Shown in pieces: positions 44,963 to 58,005 of a stretch of 64,000 nt of DNA (positions within the stretch are counted from its first letter, which is position 1; each line of letters opens with the position of its first letter). The notes below the pieces were generated by a model. It worked only from the letters and a program-made list of their open reading frames with translations. It did no database searches and had not been told where the DNA came from. The stretch spans positions 81,244,576 to 81,308,575 of the forward strand of contig OY754329.1 of NCBI GenBank assembly GCA_963573305.1. The letters are read 5' to 3'. The stretch is from Pyrrhosoma nymphula (lineage: Eukaryota > Arthropoda > Insecta > Odonata > Coenagrionidae). The translations under genes and the position numbers were made by a program.

Positions 44963-47900
44963 CTTATCCCGACATACCCAAGTTTCACTCCTAATGAAAA
45001 ATAAATAGGAGGGGCAACTACCGTTAAATCTGGAAAACTTGATAAGATAAAAATAAAAAACTTCGGATATTGAACTTGAATTTACATATCATTAAAAGAC
45101 AGCGTACTTTTCCAAAAAAAAGTTATTGGTACGAAGTGTTTCACCGAGATGCGGCGTTGTAAGGTCCAGGGACAAAACTAAGACTGTCTTGGAACCTGAC
45201 GATGCCGTATCACGCTGAAACGAGTCGCACTCATTAAATTTCTGCGGCAATGCAAGTTGTGCGTTTAAATGGTAATTACAAATAAAACTTCCACGTAGTG
45301 AATCCTGAAGCTATGAATTACATTGGATTTACAGTTTCCGTCAAATTTAAAACTTATTCTTTGGTAGCAATTTCCTTATAAGTATAACAATGCTTGCGAC
45401 AAGTTAACCGTTTACGTCAAAGTTCTGGGATTGTCCCTGAAAGTCATTTCAGAGCTAAGTCAATTTCTTCTTTTACACATCACATGACTTCCTCAACTCT
45501 AGTCTTATTATCCACATACGTTCAAGATTTCCAATCATGGCGCTTTTCCTCTCCGTCTCCCTCAAAATTTCCCGGAAACGAAATCCAATGAAACATCTCA
45601 CTCCTTCAGATTATTTCTTTCTTCCACTTTCCTTCACCTCTTATGTATTTCTAACAACAGGCCACCTCCTCTATTCACCAAGAACATAATACCCAAATAT
45701 TTCTGCATTCTTAGGTGTTCATCACGTACGTGGATTTTTAAACAAAAGTTTTGCCCGTTTTCCAACGGGTCCTTCACGATTCGACTTACCCGGACGTTAA
45801 CTCTTAAATCCGGGTGTGTAAAGTGTTACGTTGACCATGACGTCAGTCTTCCAAACCGCCTTTTCAAATAATGCCTTTTCTTCCCTAAAATATTTCTGTT
45901 TATACTTCACATTAATATGTATCATAACCAGTACACCTTCTGCCATCTAAGGTTCCATTCCCAAAATTCCTTCCTCAAAATCTATGTAATTGTCCCCTTA
46001 TATAATTATCCTGTAAAGTAATCTGTGCCTCACCAACTAATTACAAATATCGAGTTCAACCTGAGCAAAAGAGGCGCCAGTATAAGAGTGTAAAATAAGT
46101 ATTCCCCTTTCATTTGATAGTGATTCCCTCCTTATATTCCACAAACTCCGATTATTAAAAAATAATTATTCTTTATCTGGAGTTTTGGCCAATTAATGTA
46201 CATTGAAAAAATTACAGAAAAAAACAAAGGAGAACATTACTAACATTAAAATTATGATTATAACCACATACACAACACACATACATATCACTATTAAATG
46301 ATTCACTTTTGGAAAATGTGGATGATTGTTATATATGATGAACATGGTGAAACTATGTATTACATACTATATAACCATATACGTACACTATATTATTTAA
46401 CCATACGAATGATGGTTGGTATTTTAAACAAAATTAAGTTACTTCATAACAACGCAACCATAATTAGAAACCATAACCATTGAAAGTGCAAAATAATTAT
46501 CTAAAATAAAATAATATAAAATAAAATAAAAAATAGTACATTTGTTTCACAAAATTAACAATCATAACATATCAGACATAATTTAAAGTGACTGTTATGA
46601 TATACGTGACGTACGTCATGTTTTAAGGGATAATTTTGACGAGGCCAATTCGAACGTAGATGGAAAAACGTTACTTCCCCGGAATGGTCAAAGAACCTAT
46701 TGAGATAATCAAAACAAATAAGAATTTCAAAAAAGAAGACGTCTACCGCCTAGCAGACCCACGGAAGAGGATTTGATAGGAAAACAAGAACAAATCCGTT
46801 AACACGGAAGGCATGAGAATATCTAAATTAAAGCGGCTTAATTTCAGTCCAAGGATTTTGAACCTAAAGATGCCCTGAAGAAATTCAATGACGGATTAAA
46901 TGGTAGGAATACTGGACGGCCGTCCGTAGTCCAAGAAACAGGAGGGCGCCTCATAATCCAAAGATAAGATATTAAAATGTTATTCACGTAATACTTGTAT
47001 GAATTGAAAAATCATTAACTTTTATCGAGTCTCCCGCACACACTTTATACGCAGTACAGCAATTGTTGTGTATTTTATGCTTGTCATTATAATTTTTAAG
47101 CATTTAATTTTTTTTTTCATGATTAAAAAAATAATGGAAATATATAACTACTTTATACTTTTATAACCACCACTAAGTTTTTATTATAAATATTGTTTAA
47201 TAATTTTTAATTGGAAAAAAACAAGAAGGTAGGCATTATGCATGCGAATTGTTATGAATCTTATAAATAGTATTAAAAAATTTAAAAAAATACACATACA
47301 TTTATACTTCTACGACCATGGGCCCCCACTCAGTACAATCCACCATTGACAAAATTGTTATCTTGAAAAACAGCAAACGTGGTGACCAATAGGGAATGGA
47401 GGAATGCTTGCTTTAACTCCTCAGAAATTCCGATGGAACAACATATTACCCAGTTAATCCCTTCAAAACGCTTGGTCTACCATGTCACCTTAATCTTAAA
47501 AGTTACCAATATCTTTCTTTAGATATTAAAATTTGAGACCATGTAAGAGCAGCAAAAACCGAAAATATCATTATGAATTCCTTCCTTTCTCATTTAGTAA
47601 ATTTTTAATTCTTAATACAATGCTCCGGCACTGGATATATATAAATGGAGCGGACTTCGTTGTATTGATCAAGTTGAGATAGTGGATGAGGGTTTGACGG
47701 CTTAACAGATTTGTGGTATAGAAGTGAAGGGCGGGAAATGAAGCCGTAAATCGAGAAAGTCATAGTCATCGATGACATGTAATAGAAATCGAGAAAGTCA
47801 ATGTAGTAGAAGAATAACTGAAGAGGTGGAATATTTGGTGTCTTTAAGAGCAAGAGAGCATATATGAAGCAACACAGGAATGAAATTGAAACAAAATAGG

Positions 47901-48515
47901 TACCTATGTAAAGATGGGACAGTATGGATGAAATAATTGAAAGAGTTATTGTATCACCAACTTCAGTGTAACGCATTGATTTATATAGTCCCTACCTTCG
48001 AACGTAATACCCTGTCTTTATCTTACCACTCACAAAGATCCCATCGTGTAACGAGCCGAAAGCGCTTCCCAGGAGGCTGTACCGGTGAGCAGAACTCATC
48101 TCTACCAGCCGTGATACCATAGGGACCGAAATGGCATTAACTAGGAAAAACACTTGGCGTCGAGTGATGTGTTTTTTGCGTGAAGAGATACTCTTAGAGA
48201 CCAAGAATAGACAAATACTTAAAACTAAACGAGAGGTAGATGATGTTTTTGTATACGATGGAATTTTAGTAGATTTTATTTTTTTAGGGTTATAATTGTT
48301 TATATGTATGTATTAATTATATTTTTAGTTTTTCATCCGTTTTTCCTTTTTCATTTCATTTTCTTTTAGACACTTCTGACAAGACACAATGATTGCAAGT
48401 GCGAAAATTCAGGAACAGGTTGGCAAGAGAGCCATTGGGGAGATTAGAAAGGTAAAAGAAACAGAGCTGCGAACAATTTCGAAAGGAGAGCCGTTTTTCG
48501 TCAAGCCCCGAAATA
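44963..48515. other. No supported gene
   Basis: Pyrimidine-rich parts near 45400-46000 look like antisense of a retroelement, but no motif is readable. 46490-46540 is an AAAAT/ATAAA low-complexity run. The minus frame 47605-47976 (123 codons) is AT-rich and has no domain. Nothing else is seen. Confidence 0.35.
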
Positions 48516-48587
48516 GCCGTGATCGTATAGTGGTTAGTACTTTGCGTTGTGGCCGCAAAAACCCAGGTTCGAATCCTGGTCACGGCA
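48516..48587 (+). tRNA. tRNA-His (anticodon GTG)
   Basis: A full cloverleaf can be drawn. The acceptor GCCGTGA (48516-48522) pairs with TCACGGC, and the discriminator A is at 48587. The D arm contains the A box TCGTATAGTGGTTAGTAC. The anticodon stem TTGCG/CGCAA encloses TTGTGGC with anticodon GTG. The T arm CCAGGTTCGAATCCTGG holds a perfect B box. The length is 72 bases with no intron, the usual form of animal tRNA-His. A T6 run about 31 bases downstream (48619-48624) may serve as terminator; none is closer. No SINE body or flanking duplication is seen, so this is likely a real gene. The two A-A-rich positions after the anticodon stem differ from the sequence I expect for this tRNA, which leaves a small chance of a recent pseudogene. 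Confidence 0.92.
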
Positions 48588-50275
48588 GGGTTTCAGTCAC
48601 TAAAAAGGCAAGGGGATATTTTTTCCACGATTCAAATTTTCGTAAATCATCCACTTCAGTTTTTTTTCGCTTTTATCACGAATTAAAATTTTCGGTACTA
48701 CCCTAAGGTGCGCACTTTCTTTCACTTTTCACATGTGCGAGCTGGTCTGTTACTTGCCCCAACAAGACAGAAGTCCTTGGTTGTAGTAACTTTTCCAGTC
48801 CTGGTATATCTTTCTCATTGCTATTTCCACTAGATTTATCTCATCGAGATGGTGTGGCCTTCCATCATAGCTTCTGATACGTGAGCTTGTAACAGTCTTC
48901 CTTCTTCCACCACCTCCAGAATCACTCTATGACCCCCATATTCCCCTTCTCTCATAGACAGCGTTTAAGTCTCGCTCTATTTAGCTATTCATTATTGACA
49001 AGACCTAATTTCAATTAAAAGAGCGTACATTCGGATACAGCTATTCGAACAGAAACTTCATAGATCAAGTTTATATTCAAGCCTAACGATAATAATTAAA
49101 CTCCTTTGACTATGGCTAACCCGAAAGAAAACAGTGTGATGGATATTTATGCATGTAAAATACTTCGATTATGGTGTAATGTTTATAATTCATGGAGTAA
49201 GAGAAAGTTAAGCAAGGTATTAACATAAAATGACGTGATGGAGATAAAGACGCATTCATTTAAAATCGGTAAAATAATATCAAACAGCTTTCATATATCC
49301 TCCCTCTTCAATAACAGTGCTTTGGACCCCGTAAGACCGGTAAATAACTTGTGTATGTAAATAACCACTCGTAAATTGAGAAATTGTAAGTTAATAATAC
49401 CTAAAAGAAATACCAACAGTGAAAAACCAGCTGTGCTGTAAAATAACCTGTGTATGTTAATAAGCATTCAAAAATTGTCTGCTTATAATTAATCGGCGCA
49501 GCACCAACACGAAAGTATGAAGCCTATTACCATGAAAAGGTTTGATGCTTCTGTTCGCATTTTCATGTCCTCTTGCCTTTGCGGGGAGCGACAACTTGAA
49601 TGGAATACACAACGTACGACCCCTAAGGCAGTGGAATCGTGACAACGCCGCGGTGTTCAGGAAATGAAAAAGTTTCTCCTCGGCAGTCTGAAGGTCTGGT
49701 AATGACGTGCGCTCCGACGAAGCGGGCAAGGTAGACAAGTCAGCCGTCGGATAAAGTTGAACGTGAATTCGGAGAATTTCCAATTCATTACAGAACCAGG
49801 CGGCGTTCCCTCAAAATTTCCTCGACCTTCGTATCTTTTTTTCCATCGCAGTGTACAGAGAGAGAATCAAGGTAGCCCGTTATGACCTTCACTTTTGGAC
49901 AGATGCACAGCCAATTCCAATCTCCGTCCTTTCACGTATTCTCGCGACTCTTCCGAGACTCCGAAAATTTTTCTAGCGAACGCAACTCCCACGTAGCACC
50001 TTCACTTCCAGAAAAGTCATCTTCACGCTTCCCTATCGTGACGATTTTCCAATCAAAATCCCCACTAACCTGAAGCGTCTAGGAGCCAATGAGAGTTGAA
50101 TGTCAAGAGGTATGACGCAAATCGATAAAATGACTTATAATACCGGCGATACTAGTTGGTTACTGGTCAATTGTCCGATTCAACATCTGCGGGATAATGA
50201 TTTGGGTACATCACCTTTTTGAGAGAACAAATAAGAGACGAATAACGAAACAGTTTTGATGGTGGAGCTCATGGT
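48588..50275. other. No supported gene
   Basis: Mixed composition. A 108-codon minus frame at 49457-49783 and a 63-codon plus frame at 49882-50073 lie in the least AT-rich part (49480-50080), but neither has a recognisable domain, a splice context or a partner frame. Confidence 0.35.
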
Positions 50276-50480
50276 GTGAGAGGAAGGGGTAGACCGTGAA
50301 AGTCATGGGTGAATGTGGTGATAGAGATTATTAATAAGATGAGAAATAGTAGAAATATAAACAATAGGAGGGCGTGTATGAAGAGATTCATGAATTTATG
50401 AGAAGTGAAAGAGATATTGAAGGCTAGGGCAGTATTGAGGAAATTATTAAAAGAGACCCAGTTATTGTGGGCCTTAGAGC
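50276..50480 (+). mobile_element. Decayed LINE tail
   Basis: The plus strand reads VRGRGRP, a stop, then KSWVNVV, which recalls the +GRGRP+K-W---V motif near the C-terminus of several LINE families. About 35 codons later comes KARAVLRKLLKETQ, similar to the usual DRA-WR-+V-+--- end. The rest is not readable. The LINE family is unknown and the assignment rests on these two motifs only. Confidence 0.4.
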
Positions 50481-52726
50481 AATAACTAAGTTCTTTGACT
50501 TTCCCTACCATGAAAGGGAATGGCGTGACGGGAGTGTATGTGTCACCTTTTTTAAAGTTATCTTGCCTCAAAAACCAATAAACCATGATCATACATAATG
50601 TTTTTTCTTTCTCATGTCTATTTAAGTGAAGTTACATGGTCACCAAGGTCGCCGTTCACCTCAAATATGATTTTTTAAGGATATTCCCTAATTTCCTCAA
50701 AAGATATATTCCCCCCCAAGCGGCATCGCCTTAAATTATAAATATAAAAATAATAAAAACACAGACTACATTAGTCTGAACGTTTGTGGCTCTTCTGAAA
50801 TACTATATTTGTAAATAAATATAAAAGCAGAATATTTTTCGGAAAATTGGCGTCAAGGCTTCAACAGGACATCAGAATTCACATATTTATCTCAATCTGG
50901 ACAAACTACCTCAGCGCAAGATTCTAGCGGTCATGCAGCGTACATTTTGGTTATCGTCGAGAAAAGGGATAGAGAGTATAATTGTTCAAATTGGCTACCG
51001 TCCGTTATTCCCGTTTTTCTGGCGCAGAACTTTTCTATGTATGTATCGTGTGCATATATATCACTTCATCTTTCATGAACACCTTCAGAATGTGCTGCAA
51101 GCTTGAGGGACCCTTGACATTTAGGATTGCTCTCAGAAATAGATCGAGCATAGTGGATGGCAAACATAATAATATATTATACTAGCTGAAAGCACCATTT
51201 GAAAATAAAGGTGAGGAAGAAAAAATTGATCATAATATATAGGATAAAAACATCCTTTCAACTTGTGGTACAAAGGGCATAAGTTAAAATTTCATATATA
51301 TAAAAAATACATTTTTTTTAAACCACCCCAATAATGAATTCCATTAGAGCGTTGATTCGGATCGTGAAGTGGCCGCTCACTGTTACTGGGTACCGCTCGT
51401 CTTTATATAAACTGTGCAACGGTTCTTTGAAATATAAATTATAAGTATTACTTCACACTTTAAATGCTAAAATGATGGTAGCAATGAATTGCAATTGAGC
51501 TGACAGCGAGTAGACAATGTGATGCGGGTTGCGTCATGTTAGGATAAAGAAATTAAAAATTTAAACCATTTAATTTTAGTAGATTAACTTAGTAATTAGA
51601 TAATTTAATACCTGATTAATGTGTTGTCAATAAAATTAAGTAAGTGTGCCACATTTTAGCTCGATTGAACCTTGGGAAGTGGGTTATATTTCTATTACAT
51701 GATTCCATCCAGACCAACAACAAACAAACGGAAAGTTAAAATGAGCGTGGTAAAAATAGTGATTTCCCAAACTAAATACTTAACTGGGCAACATTGTTGT
51801 CGTATATCACCGCTGACCATACTGTTAAAGGCCGTACACCATTTTATTAGTTTATTTAACCACATGTGGCGAAAGTAGCACGCATTCGAAGCGGATGCTA
51901 TTATGCAAACAAAATTTACAATTAGTTTTGGTGAAAGTTTTAGTTTCAAAAATTAATATCGATGTTGGATTTAAAAACTGAAATATGAATGTTCTATATG
52001 ACATCAGAAAGTCTGTTAAATAAATACTTATGATTTTTTGGGCTTTGGGGGATTCCGCCATTGGTTATACGCTATAATCATGAAAAATTTCAGCACAATC
52101 GTGCTAATAATTTTCGAGGAGAAGAGAAACAAACTTATAGACAGACACTGCTCCATTTTTATACATTAGTATATATATAAATTTTATATAATTATCTATA
52201 TAGCTAGGTGATAAAATATTTAGATGAATCAAGGTATCCTACCAAATCGAAGGGCAAAAGTATACGTCGAAACTTGTACGTAAATTCGAAGAAATTTTTT
52301 TGTGAACGATCGGCATATTTTACTAGTCCCCACGAAATACGTAAGTAACTATAGGAAATAGATTTATGAACGGAGCAATTTATGACGTAATTTTTCCCGG
52401 AAAGATGGTAGTCAATAATATATTCCATTTTTACTCTCCATAAAATGATTATTCTCCTTAGGAAGGCTAGACTACGCCCTTGATATTTTTCTTCCTTGCG
52501 TTATCCCCGCTATATAATGGTCCGATTCTTAACCCTTGAGATTACAATTTCATAATGTTTCCAACCCCTCACTCCACATGGTACACTGACCAACATGGCT
52601 ACGTTACATTTGTGAATTTTTGTTTTGAATTAATCTGTATTCGTATATTCTCATTGTGTATTGAATATAAAAATATGTGGCCCTCTCCTAGTTCATGTTC
52701 TAGCATTCCACAGCTTTCTTTACCAA
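50481..52726. other. No recognised feature
   Basis: AT-rich anonymous DNA. Frames at 51672-51878 (+), 51695-51949 (-) and 52204-52428 (-) have no motif. The last part (52555-52726) leads into the dispersed repeat flank. Confidence 0.4.
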
Positions 52727-52805
52727 CTTTCTGGTCCTCACTTAGCGGCCGGGGAATCGGGGCGTGGTTCGACCTTGAACAGGGACGAATATTCCACATG
52801 CCCGG
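52727..52805 (-). repeat. Dispersed repeat, left half split by insertion
   Basis: On the plus strand this reads TGGTCCTCACTTAGCGG...TTCGACCTTGAACAGG...CACATGCCCGG. It matches the reverse complement of 41676-41755 (TGGTCTGCCCCTAGCGG...AGACCTTGTACTAGG...ACATGCCTGG). The repeat continues at 55266 after the inserted element. Confidence 0.55.
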
Positions 52806-55265
52806 GGCCTTATTCTGAAACTAGAAGCTCCTGAGCTTTCTGGCGAAAAGAACTTTAATAAGCTCCTAGCTCCCATTCGTATTCTGTAATGGAAAGCTCC
52901 GGAGCCTATTTGAGAAAAAGAGCTTCATTAGGCTCCAGCCTAGCGAGGTTAGCGTCAGAAGGAGCTAGAGAAGGCTCCGGAGCTTATTTGGCTCCTCAAG
53001 GTATTCTGTACCGGTCCCGAATCTCTCAGGGGAACCCTATGGGAGCTGCGACAGACCATGGCAGGCGCCTGCCTCGAGACCACGCTAGGAGTTTTCTCCA
53101 GTGGAATCTATTCGCATTCCCGCAGTGTTTTTTCGATTTTTCGTGACGCGTGTAGGTTGTGAATCAGCTGATAATAATTTCCCATTGTTGGTAATTTTCT
53201 TGAGGGCTCATTACCTACCACAGCGAAAGAATCATTGTACACAAAGAATTGATTTTTAACCTGTTTTAACAAAAAAATCCCATCCCTGTTCACATCATGG
53301 AAAAAGAATTTTGACGTCGACGTCGACAGCATTACTTGTCTTTCGGAGATCAATTCGTGAAAAATCACCGATAAGAACGTGTCTCGCATTTTTACTAGGT
53401 TATTCCATTGAATTTATTTTTCACGCAGATTTTTGATAAATGTTTTTAAATTAATAAAAGAGTAGGTAATTTTAAAGTCAATAGGAGAACTTCCTTGGTC
53501 ATAAAGCATAGGTTTTGATGTTTTAACGTCTGTTCTTATTTTTATGTAGTTAACCTGAAATCAATTGATCGCATATTCCATTTATTAACAATTTTATTAT
53601 TGTTAAGCAAGTTCTTAAGCAAGGTCAAGTTAATGTGTGGTCGAGTACGATTACTGCGCTTACCTATCAATGCTATCCTTCCACCAGCATTTCGAGCTAT
53701 TAATCTTAAAATTGACAGTTATTGCGTAGGGAGAAGGAAGTTACATGATAGAATATATAAAGGTATGTATGTTTCTGGAAATTCAAATGGTGAAAAAATC
53801 TTTGTATAAATATAGGTATGTTAAAGTTATTGCATGCACTCGCAGCATGATTGCTCATCTACATAAATGGAAGTAAATGGTTTAGATAAATTATTAAGCA
53901 GCAAGTACTTTTCATAAGTGAAAGGTGAACGTATGTAATGCAGAATCTTCGAGTACCATCGGCCTAACTTAGAACCTTAAGTCACCTAAGTATTCGTCTT
54001 GGGGTGTAGCTCTATAGAACAGTGATTTGAAAATAACTCATGCATTTACTAGATAATTTCAAGTTATCGTCACCAATCTTCCAATAAATTCTCATTATTC
54101 TGAGGTACCATCATCAGTGGAATATCAGCTGTAACTTTCTATTACCCGTTAAAATTGTTGTGAATGAAATTTCTTGCATGTTGCGGCGCAAGAGAAAAAA
54201 GTTCTTATTTACCAAGACATTCAAAGAGTACAAAAAATAGTTAATTACACAAGTCTAATTAAATAACACTATACTGTAAAACGTATAATTTCGGGAGAGC
54301 ATAACATACATGGGTAAACTGATGCGTAATTCAGTGGAAGACACGGGAATTCCTAAATAATGGTTATATCCCAATTTTTTGTACATTTTGAAGATTTAAT
54401 GGTAGCTTTTCACATAAAATATTTCAGAATAACAACAAAATCACTGAATGGCCGATCTACTGCATTTATCATCATGTGACAACATCACCGACGATTGGTT
54501 AAACAACAAAAACTATGAATTAATCTTCTGATTAACGACTACTACATGTAAAAAAGCACCTTTACCTTACATGTACACACTTACGTTAACCATCAACATT
54601 TGTAAATACAGATAAACATTTTAAGGAAATCTTCATCAAAAGTTATTTTAAATATACCGTTCACATCCACACAGCTTATGAGGATGAAGACAACTTTGAC
54701 TAGATTATTGTAAAATTTTGTTTTGTATAATAAATAATCAATAGATGCTGGTAGTAATGTTCATGATCAAGGAAAGGCAATATTGCTCTGATCTTCCTCT
54801 CAATGAGAACCCACCAGTAAAATCATATTATTAAATGCATTACGCTGAATAATTTCCAGCTTCCCATCAGTAAACACGTCACTCGGCAGGGTATGTCTGG
54901 TTAGTCGTTCTTGACCTTCTACAGCTTGTAAAATAGTAGGCATATTGTTAAAAAATACATTGTTTATATTTTAAAGGCATTTAATCCATAATACATCAAT
55001 ATTATTAACTTTCGGTATTGACGAAAGCTGTCTGCTCTTTTCTCGAAGTATGAGCCGGAAAAACCTCCCAAAAATGTGACGAAGAGTGTCATTGGCGGGT
55101 CATTCACTCGCCGAAATTCAAGTTTACTACTTCTATCACTGACTTTTCTCCACCCCGCTTCGGAGCTAAGGCTGGTTCCAGTGAATTACAGAATACGACT
55201 AGGAGTTAATTCTGGGAGAGAGCCGAAGCTCTCACCTCCGGAGCTTCGAGTTACAGAATAAGGCC
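52806..55265. mobile_element. 2.46-kb non-autonomous TIR element with tandem subterminal repeats
   Basis: The left end GGCCTTATTCTGAAACTAGA and the right end, read inward, GGCCTTATTCTGTAACTCGA are terminal inverted repeats; the match continues AGCTCC. Each end holds a second subterminal unit starting TATTCTGTAA (left near 52877, and a further TATTCTGTACC near 53002; right, inward, near 55192). Motifs GCTCCGGAGC recur near both ends. The interior (53050-55080) is AT-rich. Its frames, 53108-53389 (-, 93 codons) and 53600-53809 (+, 69 codons), have no recognised transposase domain. The flanks are the two halves of a dispersed repeat. A 4-5 bp imperfect duplication (CCGG/CTGG) may be the target duplication. 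The superfamily is unassigned. Confidence 0.75.
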
Positions 55266-55340
55266 ACTGGTGTGGAATCACCCCGTGCCACACAATCTAG
55301 AGTTGGCTGGAATGATGATTCGTGAATGTAGATCATGTCT
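55266..55340 (-). repeat. Dispersed repeat, right half
   Basis: On the minus strand it reads ATCTACATTCACGAATCATC, then CAGCCAACTCTAGATTGTGT, GGCACGGGGTGATTCCACAC and CAG. This aligns with 41603-41675. Together with 52727-52805 it makes one repeat copy interrupted by the 2.46-kb element. Confidence 0.65.
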
Positions 55341-56430
55341 AAAACAACTCAATCAACAAAAATACTGAGTTGTTTATTTCCTCAGGTAAAACGGTAAACC
55401 ATCGCAAATGAAACTTTTTTACACCGAAGGAATTAAATCGCTGTCATAACAAGAGTGAGGATTCAATTAAAGTACACGGGTGTAGGATATTTTACCACTA
55501 GGGGTTTACATATGACGTTCAATTGAGCCCCGCCAACGGCAAACACCGATGCTCTAAAATGAGATAGAAGGAACAAAATGGTAAGTCTGTTTCATACGCC
55601 TGTTCCCAACGCCGCGCCGGCTGCTGCCGTTGAGCTAATCATACAGTTTCATTGGCCACATGTCGGGTTTTGACGCAGGTGATGTCATAAAAACCAAACG
55701 GAAGCTGCTGGCGTTGATCAAAAACTAATTTTCCATGAGGTAATAACTTCCAAAATACACTTAATGAGACTCATTCTTCAGGGAAAGTAAATTGATAGCA
55801 CCAAAGGGTGCAGGAATTCTAGCATTTGATACATTAATAACGCTGGAAACGCTTGCATATTCGTCCACGGTGACTTTACTTGATTAACCTGCGTGCAATT
55901 GGCTTGAATTCGTTTTCAATGCAAAGGTCGCTGTGTGACTGGGATTGCACTAAAGCCGATATTGATCTTTCACTTAATAGGTTATTGATAAAAGACAACC
56001 AGTAAATAATTTGACATTCCAAAGAAATTTATTACCGATCCACTAGTACAAGATTTAAAAAAAAAACATCATAGTCAAATCTCAAAATCCAGGACGAAAA
56101 TACACAGCCTTCATTAAGGCAAATCGAATTATTTCAATCAAAGATTCCACAAATATCAAGTTCATCCCTTACCTCTATGGAAAAAATAAATGAACAGTAA
56201 AAAATATGACAACTATTAACCATCTACGAGGAGAAAAAAAAATCTCCTCTTCGGAAGAAATTAAGTTTGACAAAAGAATACACGAGGCGAGACGAGTAAA
56301 TACATTATCAAGTGGAACGGGCTTTAAACGCTTATGAAAACATAAGAATTCAAAGGCCGTCCACCAAAAGGGCATGGATATGAGAAAAATGAAGGAATAT
56401 GCTAAGAATTAAGAGTACATATATGTCACA
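55341..56430. other. No recognised feature
   Basis: AT-rich with a more balanced stretch near 55540-55720. No frame with a domain. Confidence 0.4.
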
Positions 56431-56765
56431 TACGATTAGGAACAGGAAAGTTGGTTTCTTCGGCCACATAATGAGGATGGACAAGGGTAGAAAATGAATT
56501 TTTAATCATATTTATGAGAGTAAATAACCAGTGATTATTATAACCAGTGGGTCCACGGGATTAATAAAGACATGGAAGAGGTTGGGATGGCGGAAAAAAT
56601 ACAGGATACAACTCAATTTAGAAGATTGACACGAAACTTCACGGGTTTACGGAAGAAAGAAGATGAAGGAAACACCTATCACCTGAATGGAAGAGAGGAG
56701 GAAAAAGCAACATGAAAAAATGAAGAGTTATTGGAAATCAGGAATAGAAAAGGAAATTTAAAAAA
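56431..56765 (+). pseudogene. LINE C-terminus remnant (GHIMRM type)
   Basis: The plus strand reads NRKVGFFGHIMRMDKGRK in one frame. Frameshifted pieces follow: IFNHIYESK, WVHGINKDMEEVGMAEKIQD and TQFRRLTRNFTGF. The end is WMEERRKKQHEKMKSYW. This order matches the tail of an insect LINE group, in which --FYGH+-RM, -R+--+IF-Y, then a D-E--G+ helix, R--FR-K+--F-GF and EERK-+H---M+-YW follow each other. At least three frameshifts. 5'-truncated; no reverse transcriptase upstream. The frame 56731-56925 overlaps its end by chance. Confidence 0.6.
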
Positions 56766-58005
56766 ATCAATAAATGCGTCGTGTTATTTTACGTGTTCTT
56801 TAGGCGGCAAAAGTCAAGAGAGAAGAAGGAGTATACGGAAGGACAATTTCCCAAGATTCAGCAAAATAAAAAAATACGTACCAGGAAGAAGAATTAAGCT
56901 GGAAAATGAGTTACGAACCGCATAAGTCCCCATTTCGCACATTTCCTTGTAATCTTAAATATAGCTGAAATATACAAGCATGGATAGGAAATTGAATATC
57001 ATGTTTTCGACATTTCGTATTTCGGAAATGTAAGTGAGCTTTCTTGACAGCAAAGCATCGAAAATGAAGCAAGGAAAAACTTGTCCATCCACTTCAGAAA
57101 TATTAAGGCATTTAAATCATGACGGTAATAGCTATTTAATACGAGCAAAACGTTTTCCTGAGAATTTCATCATCACTAACTGGTTATGTATGAGCCGCCA
57201 GAATAAACGGTGAATGCTTTTCACGCTAGGGAGGAAAATAATCCATGCGTATGCAAGACGAAAAATATTGTTTTAGAAAAATATCACTCCCAAAATTCTA
57301 AACTTATTGATGCACACAGATAAAGCTATATTAAGAAAGCAATGAAAAACTGCGGACCGCCCAAAAAAATGCGAAATTCCTTACGCATTTCTTACTCGGA
57401 AACGGCATCTTTCTGCAATCATTGAACGAAGCAAGTAACATCTCAACTTTTTTTGTGCATAATCTGACTTACTCGGCTTACTTCTGAGTTCCTTGACTTT
57501 TATCAGCGCCGAAGTACTTAGCATAGCGAAAGATTTTCAGGGAAAGAGTTCCGTGAATTTAATGCCATATCATTTTTGGGTTTATCCGGGACAAGCCTTT
57601 CCGTGCTACGAACGTGATATCTCGAGTCCTATCTCCCGGCCACTCTCGTTATGAACGCCATCACGCACTCAATGCCTACTTCCCCGAGGAAACGTTCATG
57701 TAACAGGGCAGCTCGGCGCGGTCACTTATAATTTCTCGTTTAATTTATACGTTGACCACGAACTGAAAACGAGAAAAACTGAAAAATAAAAGTTCAAAAG
57801 GCGTTGGGAGTTAGTTTAAAAGTGGGAAGAAGGACGGTTCCTGCTCTTTCATAGGGGACGACATTAAAATCGGGGTCAAAAAAATTCCAGGTCAGCATAT
57901 TTTGTATTCTGAAATAACAGTACATCATGGCCTAGAATCACATTGATCCCTGACCGCTGAGGAAGATAATAGGGCTCGGCCTTTAACTGGGTCCAATATT
58001 GTATG
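56766..58005. other. No recognised feature
   Basis: Anonymous DNA without a readable frame or structure. Confidence 0.4.

Noticed and set aside
53600..53809. Exon of a transposase inside the TIR element
   Set aside because: 69 codons without a catalytic motif; a GTATGT donor-like site nearby is not enough.
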